From: an uncultured Clostridia bacterium | Lineage (GTDB): Bacteria > Bacillota > Clostridia > Oscillospirales > Acutalibacteraceae | Direction of reading: 5' to 3' | NCBI GenBank assembly: GCA_947623205.1 | Contig: CANQGM010000001.1 | Coordinates: forward strand, 62,001 to 126,000 | Length of the DNA: 64,000 bases | Shown: piece by piece, positions 27,591 to 35,948 of the stretch | Layout: the number at the start of each line of letters is the position of its first letter | Position numbering within the stretch: position 1 is the first letter of the stretch | Notes under the pieces: generated by a model | The model's input: only the letters and a program-made list of their open reading frames with translations | What the model was told of the DNA's origin: nothing | The model's database searches: none | Translations under genes and position numbers: made by a program

Positions 27591-28607
27591 TTAAATTTTT
27601 CCTTTCACTTTGTCAACCAACTCTGCCTGCTTAATTATCGTTTTATAGTTAGTTAATCTTACTTCATCTTCATTCACACACCTGCAAAAGTGCTTGATGG
27701 ATTTCCCAAACGTGTCGTCTGCGCTGAGTTTGACCGTCTCAGTCTTGTTACCTATCGTTATCTCCGCAGTAGGCTCAAAGCCGTCGGGAGCGGTCAGGAT
27801 CCTGCCGGTTCGCAGAAAGCCCTTGCTGCCCCAGACTTCAAGTTCGCACTTGTAGCTGTTGTCCATGCCGAACGAGAGCTGAGCGGTCACGCCATCGTAG
27901 TTCACCATCGCGGCGCTGCCGTAGATGTCAACGTCGAAACCGTCAGTGTAATTAATCTTTGAGTATGCGAGCTTCGCGCTGTCGCCGAGTAGCATTGCAG
28001 CAAGCTTTATGGTGTAGCCTCCGCAGTCAAGGAGCGCGCCACCGCCGAGGGCTTTGTTATAGCGGAAGTCGTTTTTTGCCCTCTGCGGAAAGCCGAAGGC
28101 TATTCTGTAAAGCCTGACGTCGCCAAGCTTGCCGCTCGCGATAATGTCCTGTATCTCCGCAATTTGTTTGTGAAATGCAAACATATAATTCTCGTGGACG
28201 GCGAGGCTTTTTTCTTTCGCGATGTTTATTAAATTGTTTGTGTCGGCAAAACTCGTTGTCGAAGGCTTTTCGAGGAAAATATGCTTGCCGTGGGTCAGGG
28301 CTTCTTTTGCCCATCTGTAGTGAAGTGCCGGCGGCAGGGGCAGATATATCGCGTCGACTTCGCTTGAGCTGAGCAACTCGGCATAGCTGTCGAACACTTT
28401 CCCGCCGTATTCTTTTTGAAAGTTTTCAGCCTTAGTTTTTTCGGATAATATTAACGTATCATCAGGTTGAGAATCTCCGAACCACTCTTTTGCGCTCGCG
28501 TGAGCTACGCCTACATATTCGGCGCAGTCAAGCTTCTGAATTGCAGGCATAAAGCGTCTGAAAGCTATCTCCGACGGACATATTATTCCTATTCTTGTTT
28601 TTTCCAA
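27591..28607 (-). CDS. Gfo/Idh/MocA family oxidoreductase, probable dTDP-sugar 3-ketoreductase
   Basis: NAD(P)-dependent sugar oxidoreductase, about 338 aa. The N-terminal Rossmann fold (RIGIICPSEIAFRRFMPAI), the EKPSTTSF motif that holds the catalytic Lys, and the C-terminal GGGALLDCGGY region identify the family. The start is inferred as TTG 28607, eight bases after GGAG; no ATG with a ribosome site is available. In 2,6-dideoxysugar pathways a Gfo/Idh enzyme (such as SpnN or TylC1) immediately reduces the unstable 3-keto product of a 2,3-dehydratase, and this gene follows exactly such a dehydratase. Confidence 0.85.
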   Translation of the reverse strand: MEKTRIGIICPSEIAFRRFMPAIQKLDCAEYVGVAHASAKEWFGDSQPDDTLILSEKTKAENFQKEYGGKVFDSYAELLSSSEVDAIYLPLPPALHYRWAKEALTHGKHIFLEKPSTTSFADTNNLINIAKEKSLAVHENYMFAFHKQIAEIQDIIASGKLGDVRLYRIAFGFPQRAKNDFRYNKALGGGALLDCGGYTIKLAAMLLGDSAKLAYSKINYTDGFDVDIYGSAAMVNYDGVTAQLSFGMDNSYKCELEVWGSKGFLRTGRILTAPDGFEPTAEITIGNKTETVKLSADDTFGKSIKHFCRCVNEDEVRLTNYKTIIKQAELVDKVKGKI

Positions 28608-28609
28608 AT

Positions 28610-29902
28610 TCACCACTCCAATACAGAAAGCAGGTTCCTTAGCTGTATATTCAAACAATTGTTAACTTGCACAAGCGTGTTCAAAGTTTTATAATCCGTC
28701 CAGAAATAACCTGGAGGAAGAGCGTCAATTTCGTTTTCCGATATCTCCATTATGACATTTCGATTCTGCTCATGATAGAACCGCCCGCCCTCCTCAGAGA
28801 GAAGCGTGTCAAAGATAACGCCGTCCTTATTCTTTAATTTCTCATCGAAGAACTTGTCCACGTCGGTGAGTTCGCCCTTGTGGATATATTCGCGCTGAAC
28901 CGTAGGGCCGAGTTCAATTCCGTCAAAGCAGCCTATCTCGGGCGTAGCCCTGACCAAAAACTCCTTTACTCCGTTATGCACACGGGTCATCAGTCCGAAG
29001 GTTGCAATCCCCGCAGCTTTAAAAAGCGGCTGGCACCAATGGCGAACCTCGCGCCCTTCTATCTCGATGTCGCAGAAAACTACCATGAAGCTGTAGGGCT
29101 CTTTGCAGACGAATTCGCTGCCGCGCATCTCCCAATTTTCAAGTGAAAACAGCGGCACGAGCTCGCGTTTTTGCTCCTCAAACATCTTAAAATTGTTTAT
29201 GTACTGATATATTTCGGGGAGATAATCCCCACCGCCCTGAACTGACCTTAGCAGCGTTATGTCCGAAAACTCGGACGTATACTTTTCGATAGGCAGGCAG
29301 GAAAGCACCGTGCGAGTGTCCATATTAACAAGATTGTCCTCACGCATAAGTGCCTTTATCTGCGGCAAAGTCATCCACATATGCGATGGCAGAACTTCGA
29401 TATCTTCGTCAACCTCGATGATGATATTTCTGTTGCGCTTGCCCAAAAACCTCGACGACTGCTCAGACTGTATCTGGTCTGCGATGATATGATACTTTGA
29501 CGCGTTGATGAAGTAATCTAAATACGCGGGTTTCGCACCACCGTGCTTTTGGGTAAAGTTGGATTTCGTCGCTTGTATCGTTGGTGAAAGCTGGATCTTG
29601 TTGATATTCCCCGGCTCGATTTTCGCTTGCATTAGGTAGTGTATTTCGCCGTTAAAACGACGGCAGATGATGCCGAGGTAGCCGATTTCGTTTTGAAGGA
29701 TAATTGGCTGAGAGGCGCCGCTGGAACACTTAAGACCCGATATCTCAAAGAAGCTGCCGGAGGGCGTGCGGATGGTGCCGAGAGAGGAATCATAATGCCA
29801 AGGGGTGCAGGATTCGAGGGGTATCTTCGAGATGGAGACATGGATAGTGAAGTCGCGCTCTTTTATCCAAGTTAATAATTTTTTTGTGTCATGGTGGGGC
29901 AT
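28610..29902 (-). CDS. NDP-hexose 2,3-dehydratase
   Basis: Removes the C-2 hydroxyl of dTDP-4-keto-6-deoxyglucose to give a 3,4-diketo-2,6-dideoxysugar (EvaA/SpnO/TylX3 family). The protein is about 430 aa and made of two homologous halves: YLMQAKIEPGN with QLSPTIQATKSNFT in the first, and FLVRATPEIGCFDGIELGPTVQ in the second, the hallmark duplication of this family. The start is ATG 29902 with GAGGTAG upstream. It is 2 bp before the Gfo/Idh reductase gene. These enzymes are best known from actinobacterial antibiotic pathways; in a gut-type Firmicute they indicate a rare 2,6-dideoxy sugar in the surface glycan. Confidence 0.9.
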   Translation of the reverse strand: MPHHDTKKLLTWIKERDFTIHVSISKIPLESCTPWHYDSSLGTIRTPSGSFFEISGLKCSSGASQPIILQNEIGYLGIICRRFNGEIHYLMQAKIEPGNINKIQLSPTIQATKSNFTQKHGGAKPAYLDYFINASKYHIIADQIQSEQSSRFLGKRNRNIIIEVDEDIEVLPSHMWMTLPQIKALMREDNLVNMDTRTVLSCLPIEKYTSEFSDITLLRSVQGGGDYLPEIYQYINNFKMFEEQKRELVPLFSLENWEMRGSEFVCKEPYSFMVVFCDIEIEGREVRHWCQPLFKAAGIATFGLMTRVHNGVKEFLVRATPEIGCFDGIELGPTVQREYIHKGELTDVDKFFDEKLKNKDGVIFDTLLSEEGGRFYHEQNRNVIMEISENEIDALPPGYFWTDYKTLNTLVQVNNCLNIQLRNLLSVLEW

Positions 29903-30050
29903 TTTTCTACCTCGTTGATTTAATAAAATTAAGCGATTCAATAATGTCTTTGCGCTTGATGACGAGATACATAATGTAGCGGGTCGCGTACATGAACATT
30001 CCCGCAAGCCTAAGTGTCAAATTAGTAATGATGCGAGCATTGCGGCAGGT
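29903..30050 (-). pseudogene. C-terminal remnant of an unidentified protein
   Basis: In the minus-strand frame ending with TAG just before the 2,3-dehydratase gene, about 47 residues are open (NARIITNLTLRLAGMF, then YIMYLVIKRKDIIESL). They have no start or ribosome site and G+C-richer codons like the dehydratase. This looks like the tail of a polysaccharide gene cut off when the DUF6625 gene at 30080 was joined here. I cannot assign a family. Confidence 0.35.
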
Positions 30051-30079
30051 TCAATTCTAACTATGCTTTTAGGTATAGC

Positions 30080-31120
30080 CTAATACCAAAAAAGTTTGTT
30101 TTTTATTGTGCGAATCAATTTCATAAAAGCATTTGTAGAGTTCTTAAAAGGACTGAGATTATTTTTTTCAATATACTCATTAAGTTCTTTCCAAATTAAT
30201 TTCCCATCTGCACTAGTATGTTTATTATCAATATACATTTTTCTATACTGATTGAACATGAATTTTATTGTATACGTTAATGTGGGCACTGAAATTCTTG
30301 GATCATTTTCACTTCCATCTATTATTATACCGGGTATAATACAAAATCTTTCACCTGGAAATTCGCTATTAGTTTCCATTCTTCTTTTTTGAAGATGAAT
30401 AGCCATGAATTCTTTTTGTTCATTCTGACTGTTATACCCTATTAGTTTACCGTTATTCCAGTTGAATCCCCATTTGCCCTCCATTCCTATGCAGGTAAGA
30501 TAATGAAATTTCGTGATTATATCTCCAAAGAAATCATATAAAGAAATTACGTCTATTCCGGCCTGATAATATCTTATGTTCATTCCAGATGTTTCAGAAA
30601 AGAACCAGCAATAATCCTCAGACAAGGCACGCTCAAGAGTTAATGGATGCTCAAATCCTTCCACATCGTTGAAAGGCATTAAATTCAATTTCTCCACGTT
30701 TTTTATCAAACGAAATGGAGCCGTTTGACCAATTACCTCAGCGCCATTTTCAAGGTATGGTAATACAAACTTTAAAATATCACCATATATCATATCGAGT
30801 TCAGTATATCCCCAATAATCATATTCTCGAATTATATCTTTAAAAATTATTCCGAATAATATACGATATTCTCCGGTTTTATAATAATCATGAGATATAG
30901 GAAAGTCCAAAACTGACTGTATTTTATCCCAAAAATCCTGATCAGTCATTGGCAGATAATGTATATTATCATATTTTCTGCATCTACTTGTATCTATATT
31001 AGTAGGGATATAAAAGTCAATGTCACTATTTGCTCCAGCTGATTTCTGCCAATATTCAAAATAGTTTGGAAACTTTCCGCCCGGTTTGGAAAAATACGGA
31101 GCAAACATTGCTATTTTCAT
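30080..31120 (-). CDS. DUF6625-type glycosyltransferase-like protein
   Basis: A 346-residue protein of the group found in capsule and EPS loci. It starts IAMFAPYFSKPGGKFPNYFEYW and contains the WGYTELDMIYGDI segment, which resembles a DxD metal motif of GT-A transferases and is the most conserved part of this family. The enzyme activity has not, to my knowledge, been shown. Its place between transferase genes supports a role in glycan assembly. The region is very AT-rich, in contrast to the dTDP-sugar genes just downstream. Confidence 0.72.
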   Translation of the reverse strand: MKIAMFAPYFSKPGGKFPNYFEYWQKSAGANSDIDFYIPTNIDTSRCRKYDNIHYLPMTDQDFWDKIQSVLDFPISHDYYKTGEYRILFGIIFKDIIREYDYWGYTELDMIYGDILKFVLPYLENGAEVIGQTAPFRLIKNVEKLNLMPFNDVEGFEHPLTLERALSEDYCWFFSETSGMNIRYYQAGIDVISLYDFFGDIITKFHYLTCIGMEGKWGFNWNNGKLIGYNSQNEQKEFMAIHLQKRRMETNSEFPGERFCIIPGIIIDGSENDPRISVPTLTYTIKFMFNQYRKMYIDNKHTSADGKLIWKELNEYIEKNNLSPFKNSTNAFMKLIRTIKNKLFWY

Positions 31121-31231
31121 ATCAAATTCTCACTTTCTTTAACAATTATCCATATTTATCAATTGACCATGTGACAGTTCAGACGAATTAAAAGCATAAT
31201 TTAAGGGGATTTTCGAGATCGAAAGTATCCG

Positions 31232-32320
31232 TCAAATCATTTTGTAAAACTCTATATATGCCTTTGACAGCCTTTCTATCGAAAAATCCTGTTCATAGCG
31301 ATTTTTTGCTTTCCACTCCATCGACTTCTTTTCTTCGGGGTGTTCAATCATCCAAACAACGCTTTCTGCGATTTGCTCCGGCTTTTTCGGTTCAATAAGG
31401 CGTCCACTTTTCCCGTCTTCGACTATTTCTACGGTACCGTCTACGCCTGTCGCGACAACGGTTTTTCCAACCGAAAACGCTTCGATCGGTGTGAGGGGCA
31501 AGCCCTCCCAAAGTGAACTCAGAACCACCAAATCAAGCTGTGAGATGAGATTTTGTACATCGCTGCGATAACCGAGAAAATGTAGGTTATTTTCAACATT
31601 CAACTGTTTCGTCTGCTCTTTAAGGCTGCTTTCCAGCTCGCCTGTTCCTATAATAAGAAAATGCGTTTCGGGGTGTTTCTTAAGAACCTTAGGCAGAGCC
31701 TGTATGTAATACTCCATGCCCTTTTGCCCCGAAAGCCTGCCTATATTTCCGACAATAAAACAGCCATCGCCGCGAAGTTTTTCTATCGTTTCATCTGGGA
31801 CAATTTGCCCGTCAAACGACGCTACGGCATTTCTTATAACCGTCACTTTTTCATCAGGCAGTCCGAAATAATCCGCTAAATTTTTCTTTACCATTTCCCC
31901 GCAGGCAACAAGTCCTGCGTGCTTATATGCAAAAGCCGTAAGGCGCTTCTTATCGTAAAAAGTGTTGTGGCTTGTGTTGATGAAACCACGTTTTTTATAC
32001 GACCTCAACGCCGCAACATAAAACGCCGCCATTCGATGGTGAGTATGAATTATAGTGATGTTTTCCTCTCGGACAATTCTGCGTATCTGTTTTGCTGTTT
32101 TGAGGATAACGGAAGGAGATTTATCTTCAATGTCGGGAATTGTATAATGTCTAATGCCCATTTCGTCCAAACGTTTGACATTTTCTCCACCGCAAGAGCA
32201 AACAACGATATTGTTTACCAGTGGTTTGAAAATCTCACAAAGCTGCAAAACGACATTTTCTGTGCCTCCCAAGCCCATCGTTCTTGGGAAAAACAGAATA
32301 TTCTGTTTTGACAAATCCAT
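31232..32320 (-). CDS. Family 4 glycosyltransferase
   Basis: GT-B retaining transferase, 362 aa. The N-terminal donor-independent domain begins FFPRTMGLGGTENVVLQL and includes IIHTHHRMAAFYV. The C-terminal sugar-nucleotide domain has VGNIGRLSGQKGMEY, LGYRSDVQNL and LVVLSSLWEGLPLTPIEAFSVGKTVVATGVDGTVE, with the ExxxE-type motif. Its last 75 codons are duplicated as a fragment at 23908-24144. The donor sugar is unknown; heptose, deoxysugar and galactofuranose donors are all made in this locus. Confidence 0.93.
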   Translation of the reverse strand: MDLSKQNILFFPRTMGLGGTENVVLQLCEIFKPLVNNIVVCSCGGENVKRLDEMGIRHYTIPDIEDKSPSVILKTAKQIRRIVREENITIIHTHHRMAAFYVAALRSYKKRGFINTSHNTFYDKKRLTAFAYKHAGLVACGEMVKKNLADYFGLPDEKVTVIRNAVASFDGQIVPDETIEKLRGDGCFIVGNIGRLSGQKGMEYYIQALPKVLKKHPETHFLIIGTGELESSLKEQTKQLNVENNLHFLGYRSDVQNLISQLDLVVLSSLWEGLPLTPIEAFSVGKTVVATGVDGTVEIVEDGKSGRLIEPKKPEQIAESVVWMIEHPEEKKSMEWKAKNRYEQDFSIERLSKAYIEFYKMI

Positions 32321-32324
32321 AAAA

Positions 32325-33068
32325 TCACCTGTATTTCCCCGCCAATTTGAATATTTTCAGATCGTCAATAAAATATCTTTTAAACATTCTTTTTGGCTCC
32401 TGCACAAACCTATAAAACCATTCTAAGCCATGTTCACTCATCCATTTAGGTGCCCTCTTTTGCTCGCCTGCGATAAAATCTATCGTTCCGCCGATGGAAA
32501 ATGACATCGGGATCTGATATATATTCATATTTTCGTATATGAATATATCCTGTTTCGGCACGCCCATTCCCACAAACAGCATATCCGCATGGGAATCATA
32601 CAACATTTGATTTATTTTATTTAACTCATTCTGATCTTTCTCAAATCCTATCGGTGGGGAATATACGCCCGCTACTTTCAGGCTTGGGTGCTTTTCTTTA
32701 AGCTTGTCGGCAGCTCTTTGGGCAACTCCCGGAGCTGCTCCTAAGAAGAATACCGAATAGCCTTTTTGTGCGGCAACCTCACAAAGTTTCGGTACAAGAT
32801 CAGAACCACATATTTTTTCTTTGATAGGAGTTTTGTACCATTTTGCAATCCACAGAAGCGGATGACCGTCTGTCAGAAGTAGTTCTGCGTTATCGCAAAT
32901 TTCTTTAAAATAGCTGTCAGTTTCCATTCGGACGATTTGATCAACGTTTGGGGTTATTACCTGCCCGATTTTACGCAGTCGAATACATTCTTCTATGTGA
33001 TCTATCGCCTCGTCCATGGTGACGTTATCTATGTAAGTATTCATGAACCGTATTCTGTTTTGAGGCAT
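32325..33068 (-). CDS. WecG/TagA/CpsF family glycosyltransferase (GT26)
   Basis: Transferase of the family that adds ManNAc (TagA, WecG) or other sugars to an undecaprenyl-linked acceptor. The 247 residues contain VITPNVDQIVRM with the family Asp, LLTDGHPLLWIAKW, VFFLGAAPGVAQRAA, ADMLFVGMGVPKQDIFI and the C-terminal Arg-rich PKRMFKRYFIDD membrane contact. It likely acts second, right after the initiating sugar transferase at 37476. It lies 4 bp before the GT4 gene. Confidence 0.93.
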   Translation of the reverse strand: MPQNRIRFMNTYIDNVTMDEAIDHIEECIRLRKIGQVITPNVDQIVRMETDSYFKEICDNAELLLTDGHPLLWIAKWYKTPIKEKICGSDLVPKLCEVAAQKGYSVFFLGAAPGVAQRAADKLKEKHPSLKVAGVYSPPIGFEKDQNELNKINQMLYDSHADMLFVGMGVPKQDIFIYENMNIYQIPMSFSIGGTIDFIAGEQKRAPKWMSEHGLEWFYRFVQEPKRMFKRYFIDDLKIFKLAGKYR

Positions 33069-33083
33069 TTTACTTCCTCCAAG

Positions 33084-34049
33084 TTATTTATTTCTCCAAT
33101 ACTCCAACATATCTCTAACGGTCTGCTCCATAGTAATCTGCTGTTTCCAGCCCGTGTCGCGTTTCAGCTTAGTCACATCACCGACTATGATCTTTTCATC
33201 AGTCGGTCTTAGCAGCTTTGGGTCGACTACAGTTTTAAACTTATGACCTGTCTGCGCCTCAATAATATCCACAATATCTCTCATCTTGTAAATGTACTCT
33301 GAGGATATGTTGTAAACTTCACCCGGCGTGCCTTTTTCGGCAAGAAGCATAAGTGCGTTTACCAAATCCCGTTGATCCATTATCGCACGCCTTGTTTCGA
33401 GGTTTCCAACTCTGAACTCATAAACGCCGGTTTTCTCCGCCTGAACGGCTCTGTATGTGAAATCCGAAGTGACGTCGTTTACCTTTCGCGTTCCCGTGGA
33501 GTTGAAAATTCTCGCCCTGATGCAGCGTATATGATCGTTCATAAAATACTGAAACGAGATCAGATCCTGCCCGACCTTGCTAACTCCGTAAGGGTGCAGA
33601 GGCTTGAGTTCAGCTGTTTCCTTGACATAAACTTCGTCGCCTTCAAGTTCGTTGAGCGTCTCGCCATATTCGGCGCTTGAACACGCTACTACGACAATGG
33701 GGTCATAGTTTTTATCAATAAACTTCTGCGCCTTTTTAATTGACTCATAAACCGAAATAGTGCCGTTTATATTCGTTTCAATGGTCTCATATGGTTTGTT
33801 CCAAGAAACTGTAGGATAGCTCTGCGCTGCAAGATGATAAATTTGCTCCGGCATATACTCAAAAATTATTCTTTCAATATTTTCGGGATATCTTACGTCG
33901 CACTCTATCATTTTGATTTCGGGCGACAGCTCGGTTATATCTGTGGTTGGCTTGTAATACGTGCCTATGACGTTCTTGCCACTGGAATGTAACAGCTCAA
34001 CCATGTGCGAGCCGACCATCCCGCCGGCACCGGTGACTAATATATTCAT
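33084..34049 (-). CDS. GDP-mannose/GDP-heptose 4,6-dehydratase-like SDR
   Basis: Extended SDR, 321 aa, of the GMD group. Motifs are TGAGGMVGSHMV, the catalytic Tyr-Lys in HPYGVSKVGQD, and the QRDLVNAL loop near the sugar site. The start is ATG 34049, just after the gmhA stop. Because it follows four genes for GDP-D-glycero-D-manno-heptose, its likely substrate is GDP-heptose, giving the 4-keto-6-deoxy-heptose precursor as done by DmhA of Yersinia or the Campylobacter heptose dehydratases. GDP-mannose remains possible. No separate reductase is seen nearby unless the SDR at 26098 serves. Confidence 0.82.
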   Translation of the reverse strand: MNILVTGAGGMVGSHMVELLHSSGKNVIGTYYKPTTDITELSPEIKMIECDVRYPENIERIIFEYMPEQIYHLAAQSYPTVSWNKPYETIETNINGTISVYESIKKAQKFIDKNYDPIVVVACSSAEYGETLNELEGDEVYVKETAELKPLHPYGVSKVGQDLISFQYFMNDHIRCIRARIFNSTGTRKVNDVTSDFTYRAVQAEKTGVYEFRVGNLETRRAIMDQRDLVNALMLLAEKGTPGEVYNISSEYIYKMRDIVDIIEAQTGHKFKTVVDPKLLRPTDEKIIVGDVTKLKRDTGWKQQITMEQTVRDMLEYWRNK

Positions 34050-34050
34050 T

Positions 34051-34701
34051 TTACTTTCCCCAAAAATTATGCTCCTCAATCATCAAACACAGCGCGTGAT
34101 ACACCGGTAAATGCAGTTCCTGCACCATGTACGTCTCGGCCTCCGGGACTCTGATGCACACATCCGCCATGGCGCTTAGCTTGCTCTCTTTTTGCCCCGT
34201 CAGCCCTATGACCTTCATTCCCTTTGCTTTTGCCGTGACCGCAGCATAAAGTACATTTTTACTATTGCCGGAGGTCGAAATTCCGATGAGCACGTCACCC
34301 GGATTTCCGTAGCCGTTCACCTGTTGGGCAAAGCACAAAAGTGGCTCACAGTCGTTCTGATAGGCGGTCGAAAGCGCCGGGTGACCATCAAGAGCTATCG
34401 CCGGGAGCGCGCCCTGCAAGTTCTCAGCAAGGGTCTTACCAAGCTCAGAATTAACGGCAATAAGCCTGTCTGCGTACTCTTTCGGAAGCTTGCGCGGATT
34501 TTTGAAGCCTTTCATAAGCTCCCCTACAATATGCTCAGCATCTGCGGCACTACCTCCGTTTCCAGCTATAAGAAGCTTGCCGCCGTTTGCATAACATTTT
34601 TCAATCAGTTCATACGCTTTGGCTATGTCGCCTTTGCAAACCGCAAGCTGCGGATATCTTTTAATCAATAATTCAAGTTGGGCGGTAACTTTTTCCGTCA
34701 T
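34051..34701 (-). CDS. gmhA: Sedoheptulose-7-phosphate isomerase
   Basis: SIS-domain isomerase that turns sedoheptulose-7-phosphate into D-glycero-D-manno-heptose-7-phosphate. GmhA motifs are present: AGNGGSAADAEHIVGEL, the ISTSGNSKNVL phosphate loop, and the C-terminal ELHLPVYHALCLMIEE with the metal/active-site His and Glu. The 216-residue length is normal. It overlaps hddC-gmhB by 4 bp (ATGA), so translation is coupled. Confidence 0.95.
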   Translation of the reverse strand: MTEKVTAQLELLIKRYPQLAVCKGDIAKAYELIEKCYANGGKLLIAGNGGSAADAEHIVGELMKGFKNPRKLPKEYADRLIAVNSELGKTLAENLQGALPAIALDGHPALSTAYQNDCEPLLCFAQQVNGYGNPGDVLIGISTSGNSKNVLYAAVTAKAKGMKVIGLTGQKESKLSAMADVCIRVPEAETYMVQELHLPVYHALCLMIEEHNFWGK

Positions 34702-35948
34702 CTTTCTTCCTCCAATATTTCTTTAATGATATTTCCCAGATTCCCGTCTGTCGGGATCATTTTTGTTTTGCAGCCCGCCGCCTTACCCGCTTTAACGTCG
34801 TTTTTTCCGTCACCAATCATCCACGACTGCTTGAGGTCGATGTTGAAGTCCTCAGCGGCCTGAATCAGCATACCAGGCTTCGGCTTTCGGCACTCGCAGT
34901 TGAATTTGAGTTCTTTAACCTCTCCATCAAATCCGCTGTCGGGGTGATGCGGACAGAAATAAATGCCGTCCAAATATGCGCCATCTTTGCCAAGAAGCGT
35001 CTCCATTTTATTGTGAATCTCATCAAGTTCCACAAATGTGACCTCGCCGCGTGCAATCACCGGCTGGTTCGTCACAACAATTGCGAGATAGCCGGAACAG
35101 TTAATCATTTTAATTGCTTTGGAGACGGTTGGCAGAAGCTCGAAATCATCAATATTCCTTAAAAATCCAACGTATTTGTTAATCGTCCCGTCGCGGTCAA
35201 GGAATATCGCCTTTTGCTTATTTCTGAGATTTCTTGCAAACACTTTGCCGCTCTCAAAGTCTCTTGTTACGGCCTCAAAACGCTCCGGCGTGCCCATATC
35301 TTTGACGTACTCGGGGCTGTCGTAGCAGAACATTTTCCCTGTACCCGCGAGGTGTTTAAGCAGGTGCCTATCCAAATCTATTTTAGGTAAGTTGATGTCA
35401 TTTTCCAAAAGTTTTGGGGATATGATGTGCAGCCCCGCGTTGACCCTGTTTTTGTAATATTTCGGTCGTTCGTCCTCTTTGGCGAGCCACTTTTTAACCG
35501 ATTTGTCGCCGTCGGCTATGATAAGTCCGCTGTCGTAGGGGTGGTCGTTCGGATGCGTAAACAGCGTTGCGAGGGCGTTGTGCTCTTTGTGAAACGCCAC
35601 AAAGCGGTTAAAGTCGATGTTGAAGACCGAATCGGCGTTGAGAAGAAGAAAGTCTTCTGTCAGCTTGTCTTTCATTCTGAACAGCGCTCCAGCGTTGCCG
35701 AGCGGCTGATCTTCCACAAAATACTCAATATGTACGCCAAAACGGCTGCCGTCACCGAAATACTTAATGATTTTGTCCGCCATGTGGCTGACGGTCAGGA
35801 TTATGTTGGTAAATCCTTGCTCGCGCAAGCACTCTATTTCATGCTCTAAGACCGGCTTGCCGCAGATCGGGATAAGCGGCTTAGGAATATCCGGAAAAAG
35901 CTCGGATATCCGTGTTCCCCGCCCGCCGGACATTATGACTGCTTTCAC
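34698..35948 (-). CDS. Bifunctional heptose-1-phosphate guanylyltransferase / heptose-bisphosphate phosphatase (HddC-GmhB fusion)
   Basis: Two enzymes in one 416-residue chain. Residues 1-225 form a nucleotidyltransferase: MSGGRGTRISELFPDIPKPLIPI, NADSVF and DMGTPERF, matching HddC. Residues 240-416 form a HAD histidinol-phosphatase-like GmhB domain: FLDRDGTIN, VVTNQPVIARG, a zinc loop with CPHHPDSG and CECRKPKPGM, and IGDGKNDV. Together they remove the 7-phosphate of heptose-1,7-bisphosphate and activate heptose-1-phosphate with GTP. These steps usually sit on separate proteins. The gene overlaps both neighbours by 4 bp. Confidence 0.92.
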   Translation of the reverse strand: MKAVIMSGGRGTRISELFPDIPKPLIPICGKPVLEHEIECLREQGFTNIILTVSHMADKIIKYFGDGSRFGVHIEYFVEDQPLGNAGALFRMKDKLTEDFLLLNADSVFNIDFNRFVAFHKEHNALATLFTHPNDHPYDSGLIIADGDKSVKKWLAKEDERPKYYKNRVNAGLHIISPKLLENDINLPKIDLDRHLLKHLAGTGKMFCYDSPEYVKDMGTPERFEAVTRDFESGKVFARNLRNKQKAIFLDRDGTINKYVGFLRNIDDFELLPTVSKAIKMINCSGYLAIVVTNQPVIARGEVTFVELDEIHNKMETLLGKDGAYLDGIYFCPHHPDSGFDGEVKELKFNCECRKPKPGMLIQAAEDFNIDLKQSWMIGDGKNDVKAGKAAGCKTKMIPTDGNLGNIIKEILEEER

